A DNA stretch of 64,000 nucleotides from Deltaproteobacteria bacterium (GCA_016874755.1 VGTH01000004.1:62001-126000); one strand, 5' to 3'; positions 24,932 through 34,209 are shown, counted from the stretch's first letter. Notes: a model not told the origin generated them from the sequence alone. Made by a program: numbers and translations.

Positions 24932-25261
24932 GATTTTCTCCTTGGAAAGTATTTTTTAAATTTTTCGGTTATTCAGGTCGTTCAAAAGGTCCCGAGAGCT
25001 CAAGAGGGTTTCAACACAAGACAATGTCACCCCTATATCCCCTTTTCAAAGGCGGAAAGATGCAGGTTGACTCCGAGTTCCCCTCTTTGGAAAAGAGGGG
25101 TTAGGGGAGATTTCCGGGGTGCCGGTGGAGAGGCTCATGATTTTTCACATCCTCAGATAGATCAAAAGCATTTTCTTGCACGCGGGCCAATCCCCCCTCA
25201 CCCGCTTTTTCAAAGGGGGGAACCCGGATCAACTTACGCTGCATCACTCTTTATCTGTCGA
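24932..25261. repeat. Repeat-filled spacer: G/C-tract palindromes
   Basis: No gene. From about 25026 to 25225 lie three linked blocks of the same family as the outer element at 16270-16490: ACCCCTATATCCCCTTTTCAAAGGC, AGTTCCCCTCTTTGGAAAAGAGGGGTTAGGGG and AATCCCCCCTCACCCGC followed by TTTTTCAAAGGGGGG. Arms in both orientations allow large hairpins. They sit between two co-directional genes. Confidence 0.65.
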
Positions 25262-26278
25262 TCAGGCCAACGACAAGCGGTAGAACGCTTTGGCGTTGTC
25301 GGCGAGAATGTTTTGCTTGGTCTTGTCGGAAATATCCTTGCGGTTAACCACCTGTGCGACGCTGTGTGGCCACTCCATGTCCCAGTGGGGATAATCGGAC
25401 GCGTACATCATGCACTTGTCGCCAAATTGCTCGATCACCAGCGGTAACGCTGATTCTTCGCCTTCGCAGGTGAAATAGCAGCGGCCGGCTTTGATGTATT
25501 CGCTCGGCAGCATCTTGAGCGGTGTCTCGGATTTTCTGATTAGATATTTCTCGTCGAAGCACTCCATCCAGTACGGCAAGAAGCCGACGCCGGCTTCGAG
25601 GAATCCCACTTTTAAATTGGGAAAACGGTCGAGGACACCGCCGGCGATAATCGCGATGACCGAAAGCATTTGCTCGAATGGATGTGAGGTCATGTGCACG
25701 CCGATGTACTTGTGAAAGCGCGTGTTGCCGACGGCAACCTGCGCGGCGGCGTGAAAGCCAATCGGCACGCCCAGCTCCTGCGCTTCAGCGTAGATGGGAT
25801 CGAATTGCGGTTGGCCCAAGTCCAAACCTTGCTGCACGTAGGTGGGCATCATCACACCAACCGCGCCCTTCTCAGTCACGGCGCGGCGGATTTCTTTGAC
25901 GGATTCTGAAACGACTTGCGGTGCGATCACAGCTGCATACTTCACGCGATTGCCGCTCGTCTTGCAGAAATCATAGGCCCAGTCGTTATAAGCGGTCGCC
26001 AGCGCAGGCGCGAGATCGAGCTCGCGCACAAGCCCGATGGCCAGCGCAAAGCTCGGATAGGCGACGGCGTCGCCGATCTTCTCAACGTCCAGGTCTTTGC
26101 AATACTCTTCAGGATTTTTCGGATTACGCCCGGTGGTGCCGTTCAAAAAAATGTCCCAGCCAAAGGACGGAAAATAGGGGCCGCTGCGCGCGCGAAATTT
26201 CTCTGGCAGATAGGTTTTATAGGCGCCGCCGTCCAAGTGATGGGCGTCCGCGTCGATGATGGTGAAAGCGTGATTCAC
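25262..26278 (-). CDS. Amidohydrolase 2 family protein
   Basis: A 338-residue TIM-barrel metal hydrolase or decarboxylase from GTG 26278. Motifs are the N-terminal DADAHHLDGG (9-18), a mid-barrel GVPIGFHAAAQVAVGN, an SHPFEQMLSVIAIIAG segment, LDRFPNLKVGFLEAGVGFLP and the terminal YASDYPHWDME with the metal-binding Asp. It is related to the genes at 20480, 36613 and 42288. It lies downstream of the permease on the same strand, separated by a hairpin repeat. The substrate is not predictable; the family favours aromatic or unsaturated carboxylic acids. Confidence 0.85.
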   Translation of the reverse strand: MNHAFTIIDADAHHLDGGAYKTYLPEKFRARSGPYFPSFGWDIFLNGTTGRNPKNPEEYCKDLDVEKIGDAVAYPSFALAIGLVRELDLAPALATAYNDWAYDFCKTSGNRVKYAAVIAPQVVSESVKEIRRAVTEKGAVGVMMPTYVQQGLDLGQPQFDPIYAEAQELGVPIGFHAAAQVAVGNTRFHKYIGVHMTSHPFEQMLSVIAIIAGGVLDRFPNLKVGFLEAGVGFLPYWMECFDEKYLIRKSETPLKMLPSEYIKAGRCYFTCEGEESALPLVIEQFGDKCMMYASDYPHWDMEWPHSVAQVVNRKDISDKTKQNILADNAKAFYRLSLA

Positions 26279-26290
26279 GACAAATTCTGG

Positions 26291-26364
26291 TGTCTGGCGT
26301 TTAGGGTCTAGCGTCTAGCGTTGTTGGGAGAGAACACTAGACCCCAGACGCTAGACGCCAAACG
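26291..26364. repeat. Inverted repeat of CTAGACGC-type units
   Basis: TGTCTGGCGTTTAGGGTCTA and GCGTCTAGCGTT on the left face AACACTAGACCCCAGACGC and TAGACGCCAAACG on the right. The arms pair with a few mismatches. It fills the space between the permease and amidohydrolase genes and could terminate or process the transcript. Confidence 0.6.
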
Positions 26365-26367
26365 ATT

Positions 26368-28062
26368 CTAGTCTTGCAACCCGTGCCGCTGGGCGATCTT
26401 CAAGAAGATAGAGCCCACGACGACGGTTCCGATCGCAATCACGAGGCTAAACGCAGCGAGCTGGCCGACGTGGCCGTTATCCCACAGTTCCCAAATGGTC
26501 ACGGCGACAACCTGTGAGCCGGGGGAGTAGAGCAATAGCGCAATGGAAAGCTCCCGGAAGGTGATCAGGAAAATATAGATCCAGCCGGCGAGTAGCGCGG
26601 GCATGATCAGCGGCACAACGACGTGACGCACCATCTGAAACCAACTGGCGCCGCTGGCCATGGCGCCCTCTTCGAGTTCTTTGTGCAGGCTCAACAGCGC
26701 GGAGTGGCTGAAGCGAATGCCATAGGGCACGTAGCGCGCGATGAAGGCCAGCACCAATATCCAGATGGTGCCGTACACCGGCACCGGCAGCAGGAGATAC
26801 ATCTTCAAGATCGCAATGCCCATCACGATGCCGGGGAACACTAGAGGCAACATCGCCATTTGGTCGAGAATCCAGCGCGCCTTGATGGACGCGCGCACCA
26901 CCAGCCAGGCGGCGAAGAACGTGATCGCGACGGCGATAGTGGCCGAAGAGATGCTCACCGTGACGCTGTTCATGATCGAGCGGATAATGCCTCTGTCGTT
27001 GAAGGCGGAGAAGTAATTGTCCAAGGTCAGAAGCTGCAACGCCTTGGCTGAGGGCGGCTGCGCGAAGGGGAGAAACGACGACCAGGCAATCGCAGCGATG
27101 GGCAGGAACTGCAAGAGCGGCAGCACCAACATGAGCAGCCCGCCGACCCAGCGCCATTTACCGAGCGCGACGCGGTGCGGGCGATAGTTTTTGCCGCTGA
27201 TGGTGGTGAACTTATAGGTCTTGCTGGTGATGCGGTAGTAGGGAATCAAACCGAGGGCGACCAACACGATCAATATGATGGAGTAGGCGCTGGCTTCGCC
27301 GTATTTGGGAATCAAGCCGCCTTTGATTTGCAGATATATCTTCGTGGTCAAAACCTCGACGCCGGCGGGAATGCCGATCAGCGCGGGAATTTCAAAAGCT
27401 TCCAATGACCGGATGAAAGTCAGGATCAACACCGCCAGCACGCTGGGCACGGCCAAGGGAAAGGTGACGCGGCGAAAAACTTGCCAACCCGTGCTACCCG
27501 CCGTTGTGGCGGCTTCCTCGAGCGCCGGGTCCATCGAGCGGAACGGGGTGGACATCAGCAAAAATACGATCGGTATCCAGAGAAAGCTCTCGACGAGAAT
27601 CATGCCGCCCATGGTGAAGATGTTGAAGATCGGTTGACCGATCAAGGCGTTGCCGAAAGAGTTGAGGATGCCCGCTTTCGGACCCAGCAGCATGATCCAG
27701 CCAACAACTTTGATGATGCCCGGAACGGCAAATGAAATGTACGCGCAAGCGTAGGCTACCTTGCGAAAGGGCGCGTCGCTGCGCTCGGCAAGCCAGGCCA
27801 GCGTCGTGCCATAGACCAAGGCAAGGCCAGCGCTGCCAACGGAAAAAACCATCGAGTTCCAAAGCAGTATCTTTACGTCGCCCAGCGAGTCGATGATGTT
27901 CGCGAAGTGCTGAATGGTAAAAGCGCCCGCTTGAAGGCCGCGGTCGGTAACAAGACTCGTGTGGAGAATGAAGAAGAACGGCGGTAAGACGAGGTAGGCC
28001 AAGACGATGGTTGTAAAGACAAACAACATATTAGCTGGATTGCGCATCATCATGGTCAACAT
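26368..28062 (-). CDS. Two-domain ABC permease (iron(III)/spermidine-putrescine class)
   Basis: A 564-residue inner-membrane protein with about twelve helices and two BPD_transp_1 domains. Both ATPase-docking EAA loops are visible: EEAATTAGSTGWQVFRRVTF near residue 180 and EEGAMASGASWFQMVRHVVV near residue 465. This is the FbpB/ThiP-like fused layout that works with iron(III)-type SBPs. Four such SBPs are elsewhere in the window, but none is adjacent and no ATPase gene is present. It is the only permease here and may serve several SBPs (inference). ATG at 28062 or the downstream ATGATGATG are possible starts. Confidence 0.88.
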   Translation of the reverse strand: MLTMMMRNPANMLFVFTTIVLAYLVLPPFFFILHTSLVTDRGLQAGAFTIQHFANIIDSLGDVKILLWNSMVFSVGSAGLALVYGTTLAWLAERSDAPFRKVAYACAYISFAVPGIIKVVGWIMLLGPKAGILNSFGNALIGQPIFNIFTMGGMILVESFLWIPIVFLLMSTPFRSMDPALEEAATTAGSTGWQVFRRVTFPLAVPSVLAVLILTFIRSLEAFEIPALIGIPAGVEVLTTKIYLQIKGGLIPKYGEASAYSIILIVLVALGLIPYYRITSKTYKFTTISGKNYRPHRVALGKWRWVGGLLMLVLPLLQFLPIAAIAWSSFLPFAQPPSAKALQLLTLDNYFSAFNDRGIIRSIMNSVTVSISSATIAVAITFFAAWLVVRASIKARWILDQMAMLPLVFPGIVMGIAILKMYLLLPVPVYGTIWILVLAFIARYVPYGIRFSHSALLSLHKELEEGAMASGASWFQMVRHVVVPLIMPALLAGWIYIFLITFRELSIALLLYSPGSQVVAVTIWELWDNGHVGQLAAFSLVIAIGTVVVGSIFLKIAQRHGLQD

Positions 28063-28169
28063 GGTATTGCCCTCACGATTGGGGTTTTTGTTCCTGATTA
28101 TATATCAAAACCGGCCTGGGTAAGTCGAGGCAAGTAAGGAGTGAGGGAGTGAGGGGACTCCTCACTTTT

Positions 28170-29354
28170 TCACGCCCACGGTCCAATAAACGGCTCACCA
28201 TTATAAGTATCCGACAGAGGTTCGAGCATTTCCGGCCAATTTTTTGGATCGACCTTGCGGCGCAGTTCTTTCGGTCGCGGTTTACCGTCCCAGCCGACCT
28301 GCTCCATATAATAGTAAAGCTCCAGGCAATGGCCGTCGGGGTCAAAGGCGTAGGCGGCATAGTCGATGCCTGGGTGCAGCTCTGGCGGGATAATATCGGT
28401 CTCGACGCGCACGCCGTTGTCGCGCAGGAACTTCACTCCGTCCTTGAGCTGTTGGTAGTTCGCGAGCTGCAGGCCGAAGGACATATTCGATGTCTGTTCG
28501 CTCAGCCCCAATTTCTTGCGCCATGACTTGGGAAACAGGCTTAGCGAATGGTGCTCGTTGTCACAGCGGAAAAAGCCGCAGCGCTCGCCCTGCCATTCGA
28601 CCTCTTCGGTGAGCGTAAAACCCATCACTTCGGTATGCCAGCGCTTTAGCTGCTCGTAATCGTCGACGAACAGGTTCACCGGCCCAACTTTGGTGATCTT
28701 GAAGGGCTGCGGCAAGAGCAAGCCGTCGACATCATACTTTAGCGGCATGTCGTGCATCCAACGCCGGCCGTCAAGGATGTTGATGCCGTTCTTGAGATCG
28801 CGGTTGACGAGTTCGTATTCCGGCAGCTGGGGCTCCGTCGGCGCGACCTGGGTACCGTGGCGCATCGCCACCGGGCGGGCGTAGCCATTCCAACTGATCT
28901 GCTCGATGCCGTAATAAAGCTCGAAGACTTGATCGGCCGGGTCCCACACGTAAAGGTGGTACTGCGCACCGCCGCCGCCGGCGCGCCCTTCACGGATCAC
29001 CTCGACGCCGATGTCGTGGAAATATTTGGTCGCGTCGGCCATTTCGGTGATGCTTTGTACCTGCCAAGTGATCTGGTTGATGTCGTTCTCCTCGCGGAAA
29101 TGCTTGGCCTTGGCGCCGACGTACTCGCGCTCGTTGAAGCGTTTCTTATCGAATAGAGCAAAGGAATGATGGTCGCCGGCGTGGCGGCCGAAATAGCCCG
29201 CGCCGGCCGGCTCGGTGACAAAAAAGCCTAACAGGTCGAAATAGAAACGCCGGCTCGCTTCGAGGTCCGAGGCGTTGAAGCCAAAGTGGCCCAAGCGGCG
29301 AATTTTAAACGGCCGGTCCCAGGCGACGCCGCCGACGTTGTACTTTTTCCCCAT
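28170..29354 (-). CDS. Two-module VOC family protein (extradiol dioxygenase-like)
   Basis: A 394-residue protein. ATG 29354 follows GCAGGAGGAAACGAAC; the longer frame is rejected. Module 1 has RRLGHFGFNASDLEASRRFY, GDHHSFALFD and DQVFELYYG, a full His-His-Glu set. Module 2 has KVGPVNLFVDDYEQLKRWHT, HHSLSLFP and HCLELYYY, with the first His replaced. Type I extradiol enzymes usually keep the metal in the second module, so metal in module 1 would be atypical. It probably opens catecholic rings or is a related VOC enzyme. No electron-transfer partner is adjacent. Confidence 0.8.
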   Translation of the reverse strand: MGKKYNVGGVAWDRPFKIRRLGHFGFNASDLEASRRFYFDLLGFFVTEPAGAGYFGRHAGDHHSFALFDKKRFNEREYVGAKAKHFREENDINQITWQVQSITEMADATKYFHDIGVEVIREGRAGGGGAQYHLYVWDPADQVFELYYGIEQISWNGYARPVAMRHGTQVAPTEPQLPEYELVNRDLKNGINILDGRRWMHDMPLKYDVDGLLLPQPFKITKVGPVNLFVDDYEQLKRWHTEVMGFTLTEEVEWQGERCGFFRCDNEHHSLSLFPKSWRKKLGLSEQTSNMSFGLQLANYQQLKDGVKFLRDNGVRVETDIIPPELHPGIDYAAYAFDPDGHCLELYYYMEQVGWDGKPRPKELRRKVDPKNWPEMLEPLSDTYNGEPFIGPWA

Positions 29355-29512
29355 GTTCGTTTCCTCCTGCCCAACTGCGGATACCATAGCGCCCAGCGTC
29401 GTCGCAAGACAAGGAATCGTTCACCACGAAGACGCGAAGGACACGAAGTTCGGAGGGAAGTTTGTCAAACAACTGTACCCCGTCGTTCCGAGGCCTTTGG
29501 GTGGTCGAGCCC

Positions 29513-29536
29513 GTAGGGGCGCGATTCATCGCGCCC
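29513..29536. repeat. GTAGGGGCG-type hairpin repeat
   Basis: GTAGGGGCGCGAT-TC-ATCGCGCCC forms a 9-bp GC stem. It shares its arms with the hairpins at 51758-51781, 61949-61972 and 63029-63056 but has a different core. It lies directly before the MITE-like element at 29545. Confidence 0.6.
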
Positions 29537-29544
29537 GCTCCGCT

Positions 29545-29672
29545 CCTCGCTGGCACTCGGAATGGCATATGTCAAATCTCATATCTCAGAATATCTCAGC
29601 ATTGGCGTGGCAAGCGAACCTATACTATGAAAATCTGAGATTTGAAATCTGAGATTCCGAGCGCCAGCGAGG
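29545..29672. mobile_element. MITE-like 128-bp element with 19-bp inverted ends
   Basis: The ends are CCTCGCTGGCACTCGGAAT (29545-29563) and ATTCCGAGCGCCAGCGAGG (29654-29672), with one mismatch. Inside, AAATCTCATATCTCAGA faces TCTGAGATTTGAAATCTGAG, so the whole can fold into a long hairpin. There is no ORF and no clear target duplication. The 29388-29450 part of this gap also holds a CACGAAGACGCGAAGGACAC repeat. Confidence 0.55.
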
Positions 29673-29736
29673 ACCCGGTTGTATTTTTTCGCCCGCGGTT
29701 GTAATCGATTCTCAACCTAAACTGAAGGAACGAAAC

Positions 29737-31470
29737 ATGGCACAAGCGACACAAAACTGGGACTACGAAGCGGATCTGATCATCATCGGCTCGGGACCGG
29801 CCGGGATGTCCGCGGCGATCAAAGCCGTGGATGAAGGCGCTTCGGTGATCGTCGTTGAAGCGAACTATGACATCGGCGGCCACGCGATCATCAGCGGAGG
29901 TCACATGGCGCTCGGCGGCGGCACCAGCGCGCAGAAGAAATACAACATCCCCGACTCGCCGGACACCGTGTTTGCCGACTTGACCGATTGGTCGGTGGTC
30001 CAGCCCAATGGCACGCCAGACTTTCGCTACAACGACCGCGCGCTGATGCGCGCCTTTGCCGATCATTGTGCCATTGCTTTTGAGTTCTTGTTGGAGAACG
30101 GCGTGGAGTTCGTGGACAAGGCGCCGGACAACCAGGGCGCTTCGACGCTTGGCAATTCCGCGCTACGGGAAAATCATGCGATCTGGACCAAAGGGGCTGG
30201 CCTGGAGAGTCCCAATGCCGCTAATGGCACGGCCGTCATGCGGCCGCTGGAGGCGAGCGCGCGCAAAAAAGGCGTGCGCTTTTTGTTGAACTATTGGATG
30301 ACCGAGATCGTGCGTGAGCCATCGATGGATGGCTGGCCGGGTCACGTGATCGGCATTAACGCCAAGTACAACCCACGTATTATGCCGGGACAGAGCGAGC
30401 CGCTGAAGAGTTTTCGCTCCGAAGGCAATATCGATAATACGAAGCCAATAGTCGCATTGCGCGCCCGCAAGGCGGTCATGATCGCCACTGGTGGCAGCAC
30501 GAGTCATTTAGAATTTCGCCGCATGTTCGACCCGCGTTTGACCGCCGAGGTGCAGGTCGGCGGCGAACCCTACAGCTATCAAGACGCCAGCGGTGAGCTG
30601 GCCGGCATGGCGGTGGGCGGCGCGCTGTGGGGCTTGAACCATCAGGCTTTGGAAAACGGCGCGACCATGCGGGCGCAGCGCGCGCTGGCGACCAAGTACA
30701 ATTACACGACGTGGAAATTGGAGAGTCCGATTTTTCCGCTGGTCAAGGCGACCGGCTTCAACGTCAAAGACTGGCAAGATCTGATTCTCGTCGACCAGGT
30801 TGGGCGGCGCTTCTACGACGAAACCAGGGGCGACCCGCCGCACGGCAACAACGGCCACCAGGTGCCTGAGTACACCCACAACGATCACCGCAACACCGCC
30901 AAGCTCGGCTACACGCCGCACAAGTATAATTTCGTCCACGCCGCGCTGCAGATGAACGAATACTCCGAAGCACCCGACTACGCGGCCGGGCCGCAGTGGG
31001 CGATCTTCGACGCCGACGCTGTCGAGCGCGAGGGCTGGAAAGTCGTGCCACCCTACGTCGACCCCGACGGCTATTTCTTCAGCGCCAATACGCCGCGCGA
31101 GCTGGCTGCCAAGATCAAAAACGAATATCAAGCCAAACCGATGAACGGCGAAATACTCGAAGCGACAGTGGCGCGCTACAATTCCTTCGTCGATAAAGGC
31201 GTCGATGAAGACTTCGCCAAGCCGACGCCGAAGTACAAAATCCAAAAGCCGCCGTTCTACGCCGCCTGGGGCACCGTGATCGTGCACGACACCCGCTCCG
31301 GCCTGCGCATCGACGCCAAGTGCCGCGTCGTTGATATGCAAGGCAAAGTGATTCCCGGTCTGTACTGCGCCGGCGAATCGGCCGGCGGTTTCAACCAACA
31401 CGGCATGGGGCGCTGCGTTACGCAGGGGTATATTTGCGGCGCGGATGCGGCGAAACTACCCAAGTACTAA
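29737..31470 (+). CDS. FAD-dependent oxidoreductase (fumarate reductase/3-ketosteroid dehydrogenase-like)
   Basis: A 577-residue flavoprotein. ATG 29737 follows CTGAAGGAACG. The dinucleotide fold is at the N-terminus (ADLIIIGSGPAGMSAAIKAV), then VVEANYDIGGHAIISGGHMA, a long insert with the capping domain, ARKAVMIATGGSTSHLEF, DQVGRRFYDETRGD and the C-terminal FAD return VIPGLYCAGESAGGFNQHGM. There is no signal peptide. The family reduces or dehydrogenates C=C bonds next to carboxyl or keto groups. It is followed in the same direction by the alpha/beta hydrolase-domain gene. Confidence 0.85.
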   Translation: MAQATQNWDYEADLIIIGSGPAGMSAAIKAVDEGASVIVVEANYDIGGHAIISGGHMALGGGTSAQKKYNIPDSPDTVFADLTDWSVVQPNGTPDFRYNDRALMRAFADHCAIAFEFLLENGVEFVDKAPDNQGASTLGNSALRENHAIWTKGAGLESPNAANGTAVMRPLEASARKKGVRFLLNYWMTEIVREPSMDGWPGHVIGINAKYNPRIMPGQSEPLKSFRSEGNIDNTKPIVALRARKAVMIATGGSTSHLEFRRMFDPRLTAEVQVGGEPYSYQDASGELAGMAVGGALWGLNHQALENGATMRAQRALATKYNYTTWKLESPIFPLVKATGFNVKDWQDLILVDQVGRRFYDETRGDPPHGNNGHQVPEYTHNDHRNTAKLGYTPHKYNFVHAALQMNEYSEAPDYAAGPQWAIFDADAVEREGWKVVPPYVDPDGYFFSANTPRELAAKIKNEYQAKPMNGEILEATVARYNSFVDKGVDEDFAKPTPKYKIQKPPFYAAWGTVIVHDTRSGLRIDAKCRVVDMQGKVIPGLYCAGESAGGFNQHGMGRCVTQGYICGADAAKLPKY

Positions 31471-31475
31471 AAACT

Positions 31476-31583
31476 GTAAGGGGTAAGGCATGAGGGGTGA
31501 GGGGTTTCGGAAAAAGACTTGAAAGCGGAAAACGGAAATCGGAAACTCCGGATACGCCTTACCCCTCACCCTTTACCCCTTAC
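31476..31583. repeat. Inverted repeat of GTAAGGGGTAAGG arms
   Basis: GTAAGGGGTAAGGCATGAGG plus GGTGAGGGG on the left faces GCCTTACCCCTCACCC plus TTTACCCCTTAC on the right across about 50 bases. It lies between two co-directional genes and belongs to the common class of dispersed intergenic hairpins. Confidence 0.6.
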
Positions 31584-31648
31584 GAAACTCGAACTACGCA
31601 AAGTTGATGCAATTCGCTTTACGCGAAACAAGTCGAAAGAAGATTAAG

Positions 31649-33667
31649 ATGTCGAAAAACCAGATTCGCTTGGAATGGGAAAGCACGCAGCCCTTTGGCG
31701 ACGGCAAATCGTTTGGCAAGACCGGGACGTATGAATGGCTGCACGGCATGGTGCACTACGCCATCGATCCCGATGAAAATGACTTGCCGTTCATCTGCGA
31801 TTTAGAATACGCCCCGCGCAACGCCGACGGTTTGGTTGAGTTCAAGGCTGTCATCGACATGGTCAAGCCGGTTGATGTCAGCAAAGGCAATGGCAAGTTG
31901 CTCTTCGATTTTTCCAACCGCGGCGGCAAGGGCGCGTTTACGCGTTTGAACGATGGCGGCGGCGACTACACCAAAGCTGGTGCGGCGGGCAATGGCTTTC
32001 TCAACAAGGAAGGCTACACCGTGGTTACTGCCGGATGGCAAGGCGATTTGATTTACAACGGCAACAACGTCGTCGCCTTCGTGCCGGAGGCGCGGCAGAA
32101 CGGCCAGCCATTGAATGGCAAAGTGCGCCAAGAGTTTATCTCGGACAAAAAAGGTGTGCTGTCGATGCCCGTGAGCGGCGCGGCGAATATCCAATGCTAC
32201 CCGGTGATCAATCCTGCGACGGCGACCTTGACCATGCGCGAGATGGAAGCCGACCCGCGCGTGCCGGTGCCGAGGAGCGAGTGGGAGTTCGCCAAGGCTG
32301 TAGGGGCGAAAGATGTTTCGCCCGTCCTTACGCCGTCCAATGTCGACCTCTACGTCAAAGGCGGCTTCAAGACCGGTTGGATCTACGAGCTGATCTACGA
32401 GACCGAAGGCTCGCGCGTCATGGGCCTGGGCTTCCTCGGCCTGCGCGATCTGATTTCATTGTTGCGCCACGGCAGCAAAGATTCCGCCGGCAATGCCAAC
32501 CCGATCGCCGGTCGCGTTAAAAAAGTCTATGGCTACGGCGCGTCATTGGCTGGCCGCGTCGCGCGCGAGTTTATCTACGAAGGTTGGAACCGCGATGTCC
32601 AAGGGCGAAAAGTTTTCGACGCCGTGCAGACCCACACCGGCATCGGCCGGTTGTATTTCAACATGCGCTTCGCCCAGATCGGCCGCTACCCGCGCCAGCA
32701 CGAAGAGCACTCTTATCCGTCAGAGCGCTATCCGTTTAACTTCGCGTCGATCCCGGACAAGTTCAGCGAGCGCAACGACGGCGTGATGAAGCGCCCCGAC
32801 ACCGATCCGCTGCTGATCCACTGCCACACCGCGAGCGAATACTGGGAACGCCACGGCTCGATGACCCACACCGACCCGCGCGATGCCAGGGACGCGCCGA
32901 TTCCGCCCAACGTGCGCATGTACATGCTTGCCGGCTCGCCGCACGCCGCGATCGCCGCCGACAACCCACGCTGGGCCGGCCAGTTGCCGCCAAGCAACTT
33001 CTCGCCGCAGCCGTTCCTGCGCGCCTGCTTTGTGATCATGGACAAGTGGGCCAGCCAGGGCATCGAGCCGCCGCCCAGCTATCTACCGCGGCGTGACAAA
33101 GGCCAGTTGGTTGCGCCGGAAGTAGCGCTGCAAAAATTCCCAAAAATCCCCGGCGTCAATCTACCCAAGACACCAAGCAAACTGCCGCTGTGGAACTACG
33201 GCCCCGAGTTCGACACCAAAGGCATCATGAGCATCTTCCCGCCCGAAGCCGTGCCGGGAAAGGAATACATCATCCAGGTGCCCATGGTCGACGACGACGG
33301 CAACGATCTGGGCGGCGTTCGCTACCCCGACATGCAAGCGCCGATCGCTACCTACATCGGCTGGGCCCTGCGCAAAGCCGGCTTCGCCGAAGGCGAGCTG
33401 ATGATGACCAACGGCTGCATCAAAGCGTTTTGCCGAACCAAAGCCGAACGAGAAAAAACCGGCGATCCAAGACTGTCCATCGAAGAGCGCTACCCAACCC
33501 ACCACGCCTACGTCGACATCGTCAAACGCGCCGTCGGCGACCTGATCAAAGAGGGCTTCATGTTGCCCGAAGACGGCGACGCCTACATCGCGGCGGCCGA
33601 GCGGAAGAATCCGTTGGATCCGAATACGGTGATTGAGCCGTTGGTTACGGCGGGGAAGGAAGATTAG
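31649..33667 (+). CDS. Alpha/beta hydrolase domain-containing protein (Abhydrolase_10-like), function unknown
   Basis: A 672-residue protein; the ATG at 31649 is preferred over 31604 because the conserved part starts MSKNQIRLEWESTQPFGDG. It has no signal peptide. The segment VYGYGASLAGRVAREFIYEG (about residues 285-310) is a nucleophile-elbow-like loop with Ser, followed by FDAVQTHTGIGRLYFNMRFA, then the HCHTASEYWERHG region and a C-terminal half with MVDDDGNDLGGVRYPDMQAP. This matches large uncharacterised bacterial proteins of the Abhydrolase_10 type. Esterase or amidase activity is only suggested. Confidence 0.7.
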   Translation: MSKNQIRLEWESTQPFGDGKSFGKTGTYEWLHGMVHYAIDPDENDLPFICDLEYAPRNADGLVEFKAVIDMVKPVDVSKGNGKLLFDFSNRGGKGAFTRLNDGGGDYTKAGAAGNGFLNKEGYTVVTAGWQGDLIYNGNNVVAFVPEARQNGQPLNGKVRQEFISDKKGVLSMPVSGAANIQCYPVINPATATLTMREMEADPRVPVPRSEWEFAKAVGAKDVSPVLTPSNVDLYVKGGFKTGWIYELIYETEGSRVMGLGFLGLRDLISLLRHGSKDSAGNANPIAGRVKKVYGYGASLAGRVAREFIYEGWNRDVQGRKVFDAVQTHTGIGRLYFNMRFAQIGRYPRQHEEHSYPSERYPFNFASIPDKFSERNDGVMKRPDTDPLLIHCHTASEYWERHGSMTHTDPRDARDAPIPPNVRMYMLAGSPHAAIAADNPRWAGQLPPSNFSPQPFLRACFVIMDKWASQGIEPPPSYLPRRDKGQLVAPEVALQKFPKIPGVNLPKTPSKLPLWNYGPEFDTKGIMSIFPPEAVPGKEYIIQVPMVDDDGNDLGGVRYPDMQAPIATYIGWALRKAGFAEGELMMTNGCIKAFCRTKAEREKTGDPRLSIEERYPTHHAYVDIVKRAVGDLIKEGFMLPEDGDAYIAAAERKNPLDPNTVIEPLVTAGKED

Positions 33668-33747
33668 ATATTAGGGGAACCCCGATTTGCCGTCATCCGC
33701 TTGGTGGCCAAATTGCCGGGGTCACAGCGCTATGCTATAAACGCCAT

Positions 33748-34209
33748 ATGAGTTCTCCTCGAGAAAACAGCGAGGCGGCCATACTCGATCGCGTGTTTCG
33801 ACCGAATGCGGCAGATTGGTCACCCGCTGCGGCGGAAGCGATTTTGAAAATCGAGTTTGACTCAAGTGACCGCGAGAAGATGCTCGACCTGCTCGAGAAA
33901 GCGAAAGCAGGCGAGCTGACTCAAGAGCAAGCCCAAACGCTTGAACACTACCGTCATGTGGGGCGTTTGCTAGAGCTGATGAAATCCGGCAGCGCGCCGA
34001 CTGGGGTCATGAGCGACGTGCAGCGAGCGGCTTGCGCGGCGGCAAATACGGGTATCAGTATCAGCGCGACGGCCATGACAGAGACACTGAAGGTTCGGTG
34101 GAGACAAGGAATCTTCATGACAGTTTCCCTCCGTGTCTGGCGAGTTTCGGGCTTGCGAACCGCCTGCGCAGCACAAGCTTATTGCTTTGTATTCCCTAGG
34201 TTAATGTAG
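33748..34209 (+). pseudogene. Small conserved hypothetical protein with a replaced C-terminus
   Basis: The first 80 or so residues (VFRPNAADWSPAAAEAILKI, DREKMLDLLEKAKAGELTQE, LEHYRHVGRLLELMKS) look like a widespread short bacterial protein of about 85 residues with an acidic N-terminus and a helical LEHYRHVGRLL end. After about base 33995 the frame reads antisense through another broken gene for about 70 codons without family character. The conserved part may still be made; its function is unknown. Confidence 0.55.
33954..34118 (-). pseudogene. Signal-peptide fragment of a lost secreted protein
   Basis: On the minus strand, ATG 34118 follows a strong CGGAGGGAAACTGTC ribosome site and encodes a textbook signal peptide (HRTFSVSVMAVALILIPVFA, then AAQAA). 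After about 30 residues the frame runs antisense into the neighbouring hypothetical gene and stops at 33954. The head looks like those of the SBPs in this window, so it is probably an SBP gene that lost its body. Confidence 0.5.

Noticed and set aside
30508-31401. 297-residue minus-strand frame
   Set aside because: Antisense to the FAD oxidoreductase; composition is typical of a shadow frame.
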